Virus record (IMG/VR): IMGVR_UViG_3300042924_002095
Coordinates: 1 to 26,486 of that record
DNA length: 26,486 nucleotides
Strand: one strand, 5' to 3'
From: a virus
The translations under genes and the position numbers were made by a program. Below are positions 16,418 to 23,529 of the stretch, one piece after another. The notes below the pieces were generated by a model. It was not told where the DNA came from, made no database searches, and saw only the letters and a list, made by a program, of their open reading frames with translations. How positions within the stretch are numbered: position 1 is the stretch's first letter; each line of letters starts with the position of its first letter.

Positions 16418-17303
16418 ACATGATGTTTACTGATCCTGCGTCAAAGGTATTAACGCCACCAGCAGTAGTAAGGCGTATGCGGTCTAGTGTTGCGGATAGT
16501 GTTTTGCTACCGCCACCTACATAGGTTTGTGCTGCGTTAGAGCAACCTCCAGCAAAGGAGTAAACCCATATATTGCCAGATAAATTAACTATTGTTGCAA
16601 TACCGTAGGCTACATCACTTGCGGATAAAGATGTCAATACACCAAATCCAGTCGTGAACAAATCAGAATCGGGAGTTGATCTTACTTCTGTGGCACTACC
16701 TAAGTAATCAGTTATTTCAAAACCACCAGAATCACCAAGTTGGAGAATAACAGGGCTAGTTCCGTTTGTGCTAACTCCAGACAGCATTACGGTAATGCGT
16801 TTAACCGTGGATGGTATAGATGTAAAATCAACACTTGTTCCGCTAGTTGTAGCTACCGCTGTTCCTCTTGTGATTACTGCTGCTACTTTGGTATCAGTAT
16901 AAGCTTTAATGCTTTGCTGTGTAGCTAATGACGTTGCACTGTCGCTTGCCATATTATCCTCATCAAGGATAGAAACTTCTGCTACAACTCCTAATGAACC
17001 AGAAACATTGCCTAATGCTTTCATGTTAGCTACCCGTTGCACTTTGGCATAGGTAACTCCATCAGTAGCTAAGGTTGAATCGGGTAATTTAGAAGTAGTA
17101 ACTGCACTAGCAGCAATCTTAGCCGAAGTAATACCAAGGTCTTTAACCTGCAAGCGTCCACTTCCGTTTACCTCAAGCGAAGTGTTGTCAGTAGTGCCAC
17201 TCGCACCCGAAACAAACGCCGCAGAATCAACAAGGTTGTTCAACTTTGTGCTTGTAACCGAATCAGCGTTGGCAAATGTTTGTCCCTTTGTAAGAATAGC
17301 CAT
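16410..17303 (-). CDS. Tail fibre protein
   Basis: 297 aa. An N-terminal attachment-like part (LTKGQTFANADSVTSTKLNN) leads to a Ser/Thr/Ala-rich shaft containing the recurring pattern LGITSAKIAASAVTTSKL, then a trimeric coiled-coil-like linker SLATQQSIKAYTDTKVAAVI (about residues 125-144), and a C-terminal beta domain (about 150-297) beginning SGTSVDFTSIPSTVKRITVM. The last domain is a type I associate with the tips of fibres in many phages and is the likely host-contact part. It lies 3 bases after the nozzle gene stop. Together with the partial gene at the left edge the phage has at least two fibre-like proteins. Confidence 0.8.
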   Translation of the reverse strand: MAILTKGQTFANADSVTSTKLNNLVDSAAFVSGASGTTDNTSLEVNGSGRLQVKDLGITSAKIAASAVTTSKLPDSTLATDGVTYAKVQRVANMKALGNVSGSLGVVAEVSILDEDNMASDSATSLATQQSIKAYTDTKVAAVITRGTAVATTSGTSVDFTSIPSTVKRITVMLSGVSTNGTSPVILQLGDSGGFEITDYLGSATEVRSTPDSDLFTTGFGVLTSLSASDVAYGIATIVNLSGNIWVYSFAGGCSNAAQTYVGGGSKTLSATLDRIRLTTAGGVNTFDAGSVNIMYE

Positions 17304-17306
17304 AAA

Positions 17307-19829
17307 TTAGTATTGTGTAATAGTTTGCCCATTGGTCTTTGTAGATTCAATAGCAATGGATGTAACTTTAGGGCGACCTATCGCAGCCGATCCTACAATT
17401 TTTCGCTTGATTGTCAATACACCGTAAACTCCACGTGGATTTCCAAGTCTAAAACTAAAGTCTGCGTTCTCGCCACCATCAAGTTGCCCAGGTAATCCAA
17501 TACTAGGATCTAGCATGGTAGCAATATCAGTAACAAAACCGTTTGCACTATCTGGATCTTCAGTTGAAAAAAGAAAGTCCACATCGGATGCGTTAAATTC
17601 ACCAGATTGCATTTGGATCGTGGCTTTTTTAAATTTTTTTCTGCCGTAATCCTTAAAGGTGTAACCCCTAGTCTGTAATTCGTAGTCAATAGCTGCCTGT
17701 AATTCAGAACCCGTAGTGCTGATCGAGTAATTGTCTTGGGCTTCTTCGTTAGCGTCAGCTAGGTGAATACCACCGTTATCATTTACGATGTATAGCTCAT
17801 TTCTTTCCTCTGCTTGGCCTTTAAGTAGGTTAGTAATGTTAAAATCGTTGTCACCAAAGGTATCAATACTTTCCCACGCCTTGTTTTTCATGTTGAATAC
17901 AAGTAAAGAGTTATTTCCTTGGGCATCGTTAGCACCAACCGCACTATCCAACGGAACAGCTAGGAAATAACGGTTATCAAAGTAGATTGCTACGGAGCTT
18001 GCCGCTAAACCTTTGTTAATTCTGTCAATAAACGGCTGAATTGCCTTGCTAAGTGGCTCTTCTGTCCCACGTAAGTTGTATTGGTCAATGAAATCAAGGG
18101 CGTAAACCCCATCATCACTCAAAAATAGAATAGTATTACCTTTTGTCACAATAGATTTACGTGCAACACAGCCAACTTCTCTGGTCATTTCACGCAGAAC
18201 CGTATCACTTAGCGTTCCTTGTGTTCCAGTAATCATATGAATACTGTTTCTGTTGAAAACAATCATGTTGTCCTCATAGAATGGGTGCATTGCAACAAGG
18301 TAATCAGCTATTCCAGCCGTAATTCTAAACTGGGAAGCAATAGAATCAAAGGTGCTTGAATCAAGAATATCACTAGCACAAATTTCATCACGTAATTTCC
18401 TATCTGTATAGGTAGGTGAAACAGAAGTTCCTTCTGGCTCGTAGAAATACGGACACCACAACCTACGCTGGAAGTAAACGCCATACTTAGGAGCTGGCAT
18501 GTGGGTAAATCCAAGCCCTATGCTAAAACGACTACCAAACTCAATAAAGTCAGAACCAGTTCCGCTGCCAAATGTAACGTTGGGAATAGGTGCTTCAAAG
18601 TAAATATCAGTAGCGGTAGCAGATGTTACGGTATATTGCTCCCCAATAAAAGCAGTCAGAATAGAAACATCGGTATTTGTAATTTTTATCGTATCACCAG
18701 CTACAATAGTAGTATTACCTGCAACTTCAAATCGAACTAAACCGTTTGTAACACCATATTTATTGCCGCCTATGTTAAAGAATTGCGGTTGGGTGTATAC
18801 CCCAGCTGGAACTAATGTAAAGCCAGCAGCTACCATCAAGCCAGTTGCTACGGTGTAGGTTTCATTTCCGCTTCCTGTTGCAATTACATACTGAAAGTTA
18901 TCAGCATCAACGTTAGTTGTTACTATATGCGTTCCATTTGGGTCTGCTATTGGCGGCGTTCCAGAAAAAGTAATACCAGAAACAGTAATGCTATCACCAG
19001 CTTTCAAGCCATGGTCTTTAACCGTAACATTAACTATGCCTGTTGCGCTCGTGTAAGACGATGCTAATACGTTACGCCCTTGCGGAATATACTCAAATGC
19101 CCTAGCTTTTTCGCGGAATAAGTAAATACGGTCAAAGGCTTGTAGCATCTCTACGCTTGTGGAAACAACTTCACCAGTTGGGTATGGCAAATCTGTAATG
19201 CTGTAATCAAAAAGGTTAATGCTTTTAGCTTCGTTGTTTGTAGCTACAATAATGCTTTCATCTAAGTTGGAAGCAGGGTTACTAAACAAGCACGATCCGT
19301 AAATAGCACTTACCGCATTGTTATCTATAATGGTGGCTATCTTACCATATGTGCCATTAACCGTTAAGCTACCACTGTCCGTCCCAACATTAGCAAAGCT
19401 CAAGCTATCGGCATCAACGTAACTCATTAAGTAAGAACCAGCATCAATCCCTGTGATTGGTTGCGTAGCAACGCTCGGTGTTCCCAAGGTAATATAAGCT
19501 GGTAAGTCTAAGCTTGCAATACCATGGGCAGCAGATAGGTTAATCGTAACAACATTACTCGTCCTCGATGCCGTGCTTATGGTCTTAGGCGAATCAATAA
19601 CAATAAACGGCAGGATCAATGGGTTAGCACTGTTCGCTAGTTGCCCACTTTTTAAATCAATGCCTTTCCTTGGCTGCCAGTAACCGTCTATACGCCCGTT
19701 CTTACTAAGCACAATCTCGCCAGCCTTTAACTGACTAGGACGCTCACGCTGGTTAATACCAACAAAGCCTACGTCCCCATCAATCAATGGTTGATCGTCT
19801 AAACCACCAAATGAGCGATAGGATGCCAC
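17307..19829 (-). CDS. Large tail nozzle/tubular-type protein with inserted beta domains
   Basis: 840 aa, starting with GTG at 19829. It begins SYRSFGGLDDQPLIDGD and QRERPSQLKAGEIVLSKNG, typical for podovirus tail-nozzle proteins (T7 gp12 and SU10 nozzle type). From about residue 520 it has propeller-like repeats (DNMIVFNRNSIHMITGTQG, GNTILFLSDDGVYALDF, YFDNRYFLAVPLD, NNSLLVFNMKNKAWESID). Three beta-sandwich-like insertions interrupt the first half, near residues 84-160, 258-330 and 350-430; the second is clearest (GIVNVTVKDHGLKAGDSITV ... NVDADNFQYVI) and resembles small Ig-like or FCCH-like domains in phage tails. The ring would close the tail and hold the DNA in. It follows the 83-aa gene after 3 bases. 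Confidence 0.8.
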   Translation of the reverse strand: MASYRSFGGLDDQPLIDGDVGFVGINQRERPSQLKAGEIVLSKNGRIDGYWQPRKGIDLKSGQLANSANPLILPFIVIDSPKTISTASRTSNVVTINLSAAHGIASLDLPAYITLGTPSVATQPITGIDAGSYLMSYVDADSLSFANVGTDSGSLTVNGTYGKIATIIDNNAVSAIYGSCLFSNPASNLDESIIVATNNEAKSINLFDYSITDLPYPTGEVVSTSVEMLQAFDRIYLFREKARAFEYIPQGRNVLASSYTSATGIVNVTVKDHGLKAGDSITVSGITFSGTPPIADPNGTHIVTTNVDADNFQYVIATGSGNETYTVATGLMVAAGFTLVPAGVYTQPQFFNIGGNKYGVTNGLVRFEVAGNTTIVAGDTIKITNTDVSILTAFIGEQYTVTSATATDIYFEAPIPNVTFGSGTGSDFIEFGSRFSIGLGFTHMPAPKYGVYFQRRLWCPYFYEPEGTSVSPTYTDRKLRDEICASDILDSSTFDSIASQFRITAGIADYLVAMHPFYEDNMIVFNRNSIHMITGTQGTLSDTVLREMTREVGCVARKSIVTKGNTILFLSDDGVYALDFIDQYNLRGTEEPLSKAIQPFIDRINKGLAASSVAIYFDNRYFLAVPLDSAVGANDAQGNNSLLVFNMKNKAWESIDTFGDNDFNITNLLKGQAEERNELYIVNDNGGIHLADANEEAQDNYSISTTGSELQAAIDYELQTRGYTFKDYGRKKFKKATIQMQSGEFNASDVDFLFSTEDPDSANGFVTDIATMLDPSIGLPGQLDGGENADFSFRLGNPRGVYGVLTIKRKIVGSAAIGRPKVTSIAIESTKTNGQTITQY

Positions 19830-19832
19830 GGC

Positions 19833-20084
19833 TTATTGATCGTATGCAATGCAAGTGCCACTCGATACAGTAACCGCTGTGAAGTTGCCTCCAAGCCCAG
19901 TTCCTGCCAGGTGCGTAATTGTTTGCAAATCTGCAATGTTTGTAAGGTTACCAGCAAGGTTGCTAAATACGGTGTCCTCAACGATCTGAATCCACCGATA
20001 GGTCTTGCCCGTCTGTGCGCCTTCACCCGAATTAAGAACGTGGCCGCCTGAGCCTCCTTGTAAATTAAAAGCTGTAGAACTCAT
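19833..20084 (-). CDS. Small virion-type beta protein
   Basis: 83 aa. The pattern GEGAQTGKTYRWIQIVEDTVF, then SNLAGNLTNIADL, then AGTGLGGNFTAVTVSSGTCI and a final AYDQ is that of a small protein family found next to capsid or tail genes in many phages (a beta strand with Phe, a Leu-rich turn, then a G-x-F-T-x-x-x-L/V-x-S-G segment and an IAY end). The exact place in the particle is not known to me. It is directly upstream of the nozzle gene with only 3 bases between. A good promoter candidate lies so close before its ATG that the transcript leader would be only a few bases long. Confidence 0.68.
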   Translation of the reverse strand: MSSTAFNLQGGSGGHVLNSGEGAQTGKTYRWIQIVEDTVFSNLAGNLTNIADLQTITHLAGTGLGGNFTAVTVSSGTCIAYDQ

Positions 20085-20087
20085 AAG

Positions 20088-20123
20088 TAAGACGGTATTA
20101 ACCTATCGCCACTAACTTGTCAA
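20088..20123 (-). promoter_or_regulatory. Sigma-70-like promoter before the virion structural run
   Basis: On the minus strand a perfect -35 box TTGACA (20123-20118) is followed after exactly 17 bases by TAATAC (20100-20095) as a partial -10 box (3 of 6 consensus positions). Transcription would start near 20088, about four bases before the ATG at 20084. It sits in a 55-base gap before the small virion protein and nozzle genes. The -35 match and spacing are good; the -10 is weak. Confidence 0.4.
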
Positions 20124-20139
20124 CCACTATGCAAACCGC

Positions 20140-20325
20140 CTATTCCGCATCAAAATAAATATCAATACCTTCACGACTAAACCCATAGCCTATCAAAGCT
20201 GGCTTAACCAAGTATTCCATAATCTGCGTCAAATCCAAATAGTCAAATGGCAAATCAATAATAACCTTTGGTGATGTCGTATCTGGACTATTTGTAAACA
20301 AAGTTGGCTCTAATGTAATTTTCAT
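20140..20325 (-). CDS. Small hypothetical protein
   Basis: 61 aa (MKITLEPTLFTNSPDTTSPK, then IIDLPFDYLDLTQIMEYLVK and a Tyr/Phe-containing acidic end). Not recognised. It looks like a compact alpha/beta protein without membrane segment or metal site. It starts 4 bases after the stop of the zinc-finger-like coiled-coil gene, with the leader AAATAAAAATATG shared with that gene's stop region. The promoter candidate for the virion genes begins 17 bases after its stop. Confidence 0.55.
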   Translation of the reverse strand: MKITLEPTLFTNSPDTTSPKVIIDLPFDYLDLTQIMEYLVKPALIGYGFSREGIDIYFDAE

Positions 20326-20329
20326 ATTT

Positions 20330-20656
20330 TTATTTACTACGATACAATTCCTTTAACTCCAACCCAGCAGCTACATTACGTTTAACTAGCTCAGAACGTT
20401 CATTCTTTAAATCTTTAACCAAGGCTTTCAGCTCCTTATTTTCCACAACCAAATCAGCATACCTAGTAAGCAAAGATTTATACGGCGATAATTCATCAGG
20501 TAATACACTGCTCGGCTGAACATACTCCTGATACTCCCTATACCTAGCGCACTCTGGACAGATAGGCTGACTAGCACGTGCCGACATACTATTCCCCCTG
20601 CGACCTTTAAAACCGCAAAGCTCACACACATACCTTCTTGATCCAAATAGTTTCAT
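20330..20656 (-). CDS. Zinc-finger plus coiled-coil small protein
   Basis: 108 aa. The N-terminal part has two CxxC pairs, YVCELCGF (Cys11, Cys14) and PICPECAR (Cys33, Cys36), 18 residues apart, the spacing of a four-cysteine zinc ribbon. The C-terminal part (about 64-106) is a charged, Leu-rich heptad-like helix (YADLVVENKELKALVKDLKN). This is a plausible DNA- or protein-binding adaptor that dimerises through the coil. It follows the cysteine-rich gene at 20662-20871 after 5 bases, giving two neighbouring metal-site proteins at the head of the leftward unit. Confidence 0.65.
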   Translation of the reverse strand: MKLFGSRRYVCELCGFKGRRGNSMSARASQPICPECARYREYQEYVQPSSVLPDELSPYKSLLTRYADLVVENKELKALVKDLKNERSELVKRNVAAGLELKELYRSK

Positions 20657-20661
20657 AATAA

Positions 20662-20871
20662 TTAGCTTATATCCAATTCCCCATACTTAGGCAAGGTATC
20701 ACTGCTCCATTCACAATCCAAGTTCATACAGATATACTTACTAGCTCTCCTTGTCCACAACGCTCCTCGCCCACAGGCACAGCACTCCACCACGTTATGC
20801 GTAGGGCAAACATCCTCACCGTCCATCACCAACATCGAACAAAACTTACACGCTTTACGCTCCTTACTCAT
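20662..20871 (-). CDS. Small double zinc-ribbon-like protein
   Basis: 69 aa, starting MSKERKACKFCSMLVMDGED. Cys8/Cys11 with Cys22/His25 form one possible metal site, and Cys30 or Cys31/Cys33 with Cys48/Cys53 a second. The start at 20871 was chosen because the stop of the preceding 58-aa gene lies one base before it; the longer open frame upstream runs through that gene in another frame. No other domain is visible. Such small zinc proteins in phages often bind host factors or nucleic acid, but nothing here shows which. Confidence 0.6.
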   Translation of the reverse strand: MSKERKACKFCSMLVMDGEDVCPTHNVVECCACGRGALWTRRASKYICMNLDCEWSSDTLPKYGELDIS

Positions 20872-20872
20872 A

Positions 20873-21049
20873 TCACTCAAATTCAATCTCAAAGTCACCA
20901 CCATCACGGCTATCCTCCCATATCTCCAGCTTGGCACACTCTAATACGCCCAACACCCCAGCTATGGTCAAATCAAACTCATGCCGATACCGATCAATTA
21001 ACTTACCTAGATCTTCCGCAAACGCATCCACTTGTTCTCGCTCAGTCAT
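20873..21049 (-). CDS. 58-aa acidic helical protein
   Basis: A short gene: MTEREQVDAFAEDLGKLIDR, then YRHEFDLTIAGVLGVLECAK and an acidic end (EIWEDSRDGGDFEIEFE). It has a good ribosome binding site (GAAGAGG, 4-5 bases before ATG), which is unusual in this window and supports a real gene. Its stop is one base before the start of the next gene (TGATATG), so the two are coupled. It is probably a small two-helix protein; I do not recognise a family. Confidence 0.6.
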   Translation of the reverse strand: MTEREQVDAFAEDLGKLIDRYRHEFDLTIAGVLGVLECAKLEIWEDSRDGGDFEIEFE

Positions 21050-21075
21050 ACACCTCTTCTACCAGATCAATAAAA

Positions 21076-21351
21076 CTATGCAAGCTTAGGCAAATCATTC
21101 AGCCCAATCGTCCATCCAAATACCTTAACCCAAAAAGATCCTCCCTCTGGCGTTTCAACCCAATCAATATGCCTAATCACATCAAACTCATTCTTAAACT
21201 TTAACTTCTTATACCTCCTATCCAACCTCAAATCAATCAATCTCCTTACCTCTTCATTCGGGATACATTCCAATACCTCATTGTAATCAAGGTAATTAGC
21301 CTCACCCTGCAACATACTCAACACCTCTTGCTCTGTTCTATACGGTTTCAT
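21076..21351 (-). CDS. First gene of the leftward unit, hypothetical
   Basis: 91 aa (MKPYRTEQEVLSMLQGEANY, then VLECIPNEEVRRLIDLRLDR, then a basic patch RRYKKLKFKNEF and an aromatic C-terminal end GGSFWVKVFGWTIGLNDL). The start at 21351 was chosen because GGAAG lies seven bases before it; longer forms from 21414 or 21402 are possible but would add a Leu/Ser-rich extension and cover the 10-base direct repeat region. Not recognised. It is the first gene downstream of the divergent control region. Confidence 0.55.
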   Translation of the reverse strand: MKPYRTEQEVLSMLQGEANYLDYNEVLECIPNEEVRRLIDLRLDRRYKKLKFKNEFDVIRHIDWVETPEGGSFWVKVFGWTIGLNDLPKLA

Positions 21352-21411
21352 AACTTGTCTTCCAATCACTCTACTTACCAAATACCACAAACTATGCAAG
21401 CTCATTTGTCT

Positions 21412-21444
21412 CAAATCACAATGCCGAAACGTGACAAATCACAA
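21412..21444. repeat. 10-base direct repeat before the leftward unit
   Basis: CAAATCACAA occurs twice, at 21412-21421 and 21435-21444, 23 bases apart (about two helical turns), 60-90 bases upstream of the first leftward gene. The spacing places both copies on one face of the DNA, as for tandem binding of a regulator. No protein can be named. Confidence 0.45.
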
Positions 21445-21556
21445 GCCCCTTTAGAACATTTTTTATTGGGCTAGTTGACCGATCTAGATTCACCAGCCGC
21501 AGCAGACCAGACCGCCTCCCCCCACCTGATCAAGCGAACACTGCTCAATCGAACAG

Positions 21557-21882
21557 TAAACGACCGTTTAAACCAGCTTATTCCGTGGAACAATCGCCAA
21601 GTTTGCCTGCAGTCTCGCCAAACCCTTACGCTATAAGCATTTTGAACGATCGTTGGAGTTGGCATTTTACATGTTGTAACAAGTAGAGTATGCACAATGT
21701 AAAGAATTGTTTGGAATCTGCTTGGTATGTAAAGCCTGGCTTGACCTAGCATGTAATAGTTAAACAATCGCTTAAATCATAGCCTAGCGCGTTGGCTTTT
21801 TTTCTCTTGAGAGCCAACCGATTAAACGACCGATTAAACTGCCTATTTGCTAGGCACTTAGATTAAACTCTCGTTTGATTAA
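21557..21882. repeat. Cluster of spaced TTAAAC-N3-CG-N-TT motifs
   Basis: Four related sites occur at 21557-21573 (TAAACGACCGTTTAAAC), 21760-21776 (TTAAACAATCGCTTAAA), 21822-21839 (TTAAACGACCGATTAAAC) and 21863-21882 (TTAAACTCTCGTTTGATTAA). A weaker fifth site is at 21643-21655 around the palindrome AACGATCGTT. All share TAAAC or TGAAC, three variable bases, then CG. The third site also forms a 12-base tandem repeat of CCGATTAAAC. The half-palindromic design is that of operators or replication iterons. Confidence 0.5.
21791..21818. repeat. Hairpin within control region
   Basis: GTTGGCT (21791-21797) and AGCCAAC (21812-21818) are perfect complements enclosing a T-rich loop with a smaller CTC/GAG pairing. 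It is directly beside the third motif site. No T-run follows on either strand, so it is not a standard terminator. Confidence 0.45.
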
Positions 21883-22004
21883 GCGCTTGTTTGATGGTAA
21901 CGCTTGGCTTGTCGATTAACTAGCCTTGCACGGTGTCCTTGCTTTGTGGATCGAGCCTGGATGATGTACTTGATACCTAGCGTCTTGATGATAGCTTGTA
22001 GCAT
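21879..22004 (-). CDS. Possible 41-aa basic protein in control region
   Basis: A short open frame on the minus strand: MLQAIIKTLGIKYIIQARST, then KQGHRARLVNRQAKRYHQTS and a final Ala. The composition (Ile/Leu-rich start, Arg/Lys/Gln-rich end) looks protein-like rather than random, but there is no ribosome binding site and the stop overlaps the last copy of the control-region motif. It may be a chance frame. Confidence 0.22.
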   Translation of the reverse strand: MLQAIIKTLGIKYIIQARSTKQGHRARLVNRQAKRYHQTSA

Positions 22005-22543
22005 GGCTAGTGGTAACCTGGTTAGTTAGCTATCGGCATTGGATGGCTATCGTAAGTCGATCTTGCTTGTTTGCTGTCTTGTTTGCTTTGTCTCTTATTT
22101 AAAGATTGACTAAAAGAAAGAAAGACTAGCTGGGCTGCAAGCGAAGCGAAGTGGGACGAGCTTCCAACTTGTTACATCGTAGTGGCGTAATAAGTACCAT
22201 TAACTACATCGCCCGCGAAGCTAATGCGTAAAAATGGAAAGCTTGTCAATACTAGACTCTCTAAGCCTTTCAGCTTATAGCTTACAGCGTTTCATCTAAC
22301 TTTCTAATGTTTTCAAAAAATACAATTTTGTTTGCGTGATTTGAATGCCATTTATGTCTCAAAATGTAAAAAATGGAGTTTTGCATGGAGAAATAGCGTA
22401 AAAAACGAAATTATTTTCCTATATGTTTAAAGGGATTGCTGACAATCTTTGGAAAAAGATGAAAAAGAAGTTGCAAAGAATCAATCGTCTGCCATTGTCT
22501 CCATATCGCCAACGCGACAACACAAACCAAACAAACAAACATT

Positions 22544-22783
22544 ATGAAAACAAAATTATCACAAATCCTATTACCCGAAGGTTTCGTCATTACTCATTTG
22601 TCGCTTGGAAACATGGTTGCACAAAAAGATTCGCTTACCATGCGCGCTTGGCGGTGGGAGGGTGGACGTTTAATAGAGCGGCACGGAAACCCCCCAAATC
22701 TAACGGAAGATTTTGACTGCAATATTGATGCGACAATTGAAATTGCCAAAAGAGTTGGCGGCGAAATCATTCTCGATTTTTAA
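22544..22783 (+). CDS. First gene of the rightward unit, hypothetical
   Basis: 79 aa (MKTKLSQILLPEGFVITHLS, then a Trp-rich middle MRAWRWEGGRLIERHGNPPN and an acidic C-terminus with FDCNIDATIEIAKRVGGEII). Not recognised; probably a small alpha/beta protein. The start was preferred over an overlapping frame beginning at 22423 because the bases before 22544 (CAAACCAAACAAACAAACATT) form the A/C-rich leader type seen before other rightward genes. The longer frame would translate this leader. Confidence 0.6.
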   Translation: MKTKLSQILLPEGFVITHLSLGNMVAQKDSLTMRAWRWEGGRLIERHGNPPNLTEDFDCNIDATIEIAKRVGGEIILDF

Positions 22784-22821
22784 TTTAAACCAACCAAACA
22801 AACCAAACGAAAGGCAAACTT

Positions 22822-23034
22822 ATGAGAATAAAAGAAAAACATATTGGAGAGATAACTAAGGGCGATCTTGTTTTATGCTCTGACGGTATAATCCGGACAG
22901 TAACAGCTAACAACATCAAAAAATGCGCTTTCATGGGAATTACTATTTTTGGCGATTCTTACGCGCTTGGAAATAAACCCGTGCAAGTAGTTATAAACTA
23001 TTGCTTGAACAAATCTTTTGAGGATAAAAACTAA
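22822..23034 (+). CDS. Small hypothetical protein, rightward unit
   Basis: 70 aa (MRIKEKHIGEITKGDLVLCS, then DGIIRTVTANNIKKCAFMGI and FGDSYALGNKPVQVVINYCL). The pattern GEITKGDLVLCSDGIIRTVT, with alternating hydrophobic residues and a G-D-x-V turn, suggests a small beta-barrel fold such as SH3-like or Hint-like, without catalytic residues. The leader is A/C-rich (AACCAAACAAACCAAACG) with a weak AAAGG nine bases before the ATG. Confidence 0.55.
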   Translation: MRIKEKHIGEITKGDLVLCSDGIIRTVTANNIKKCAFMGITIFGDSYALGNKPVQVVINYCLNKSFEDKN

Positions 23035-23052
23035 ACCAAACCAAACCAAACC

Positions 23053-23526
23053 ATGAAAACACACTACTGCATTTACCAATCAGGAAAAACCAACATTGAA
23101 ACCGCTTGCCTGGCAAGTGATGGAGAAACGCTAAAGAGTCCTTACAGCGGGGAACTTTTTGACGATTTGATTATTGAGCGGAATGCCAAGCGGGAAGCGG
23201 GAAGCCCTGCTTTTCAGATTATGCTATTGGATGAAGCCATGCCACTCATTGAGGAGGCACAGCGCGCCAAGTATTGCAGCGACTGGCAAGAAATCACCGA
23301 GGAAGAATGGTACGAAAAACTTGAGGTGTTACCGCCTGAAAAATGGGAAACCGTGCGTGGCGTGAACATTTTTAGAATGTGCGAGTATTTAACGGGAAAC
23401 ATCACGGCACACTTTGCAAAGCTCAACGGCAAGTTTTTCACCCGTAACTGCTCAACCCGTGAAACTTACAAGCAACTCGCGGAGCAAGTTGCCGCTAAAT
23501 GGTTTGAAACTGATAATAAAGCATAA
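23053..23526 (+). CDS. DUF1419-like hypothetical protein
   Basis: 157 aa. The C-terminal half reads EITEEEWYEKLEVLPPEKWE, then VNIFRMCEYLTGNITAHFAK and NGKFFTRNCSTRETYKQLAE. The order (acidic 'EEEWYEKLEVLPP' segment, 'GVNxFRMCEYLTGNITAHFA', 'GKFFTR') recalls the small DUF1419-type domain of plasmid and phage proteins; this is from memory and uncertain. No enzyme site is visible. It is directly preceded by four tandem AAACC units ending at the ATG (leader AAACCAAACCAAACCATG), the clearest example of the A/C leader. Confidence 0.55.
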   Translation: MKTHYCIYQSGKTNIETACLASDGETLKSPYSGELFDDLIIERNAKREAGSPAFQIMLLDEAMPLIEEAQRAKYCSDWQEITEEEWYEKLEVLPPEKWETVRGVNIFRMCEYLTGNITAHFAKLNGKFFTRNCSTRETYKQLAEQVAAKWFETDNKA

Positions 23527-23529
23527 GCC

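Larger units (their letters stand above)
21445..22543. other. Divergent control region, mostly non-coding
   Basis: About 1.1 kb between the leftward and rightward units. It carries a spaced motif cluster (21557-21882), a hairpin (21791-21818), a second hairpin GCCTA-TTTGC-TAGGC (21841-21855), many short repeats of CTAGC and GCTTG type, and one possible 41-codon gene on the minus strand. The part from 22130 to 22420 is A/T-rich towards its end and may hold the rightward promoter, but I found no convincing -35/-10 pair. Position, lack of long genes and repeats make it the best candidate for an operator or origin region. Confidence 0.6.

Noticed and set aside
21471-21767. 98-codon open frame on the minus strand in the control region
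   Set aside because: The composition is not gene-like (Arg/Ser/Trp-rich, with several unrelated stretches), it has no start signal and it runs through two copies of the repeated motif.
21470-22130. Many CTAG tetramers in the control region
   Set aside because: CTAG is also frequent in the structural genes of this phage, so the local number does not stand out.
22130-22230. Possible tRNA or structured RNA in the GC-richer stretch with GAAGC/GCTTC pairing
   Set aside because: No cloverleaf, T-loop or acceptor pairing could be built.
22100-22430. Candidate rightward promoters (TTGACT near 22106, TTGAAT near 22341)
   Set aside because: Neither has an acceptable -10 box at 16-18 bases; no call can be supported.
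22423-22716. 97-codon open frame on the + strand overlapping the first rightward gene
   Set aside because: It would translate the A/C-rich leader of the gene at 22544 and then read that gene in another frame; the second half has an unnatural composition (many Arg, Lys and His).
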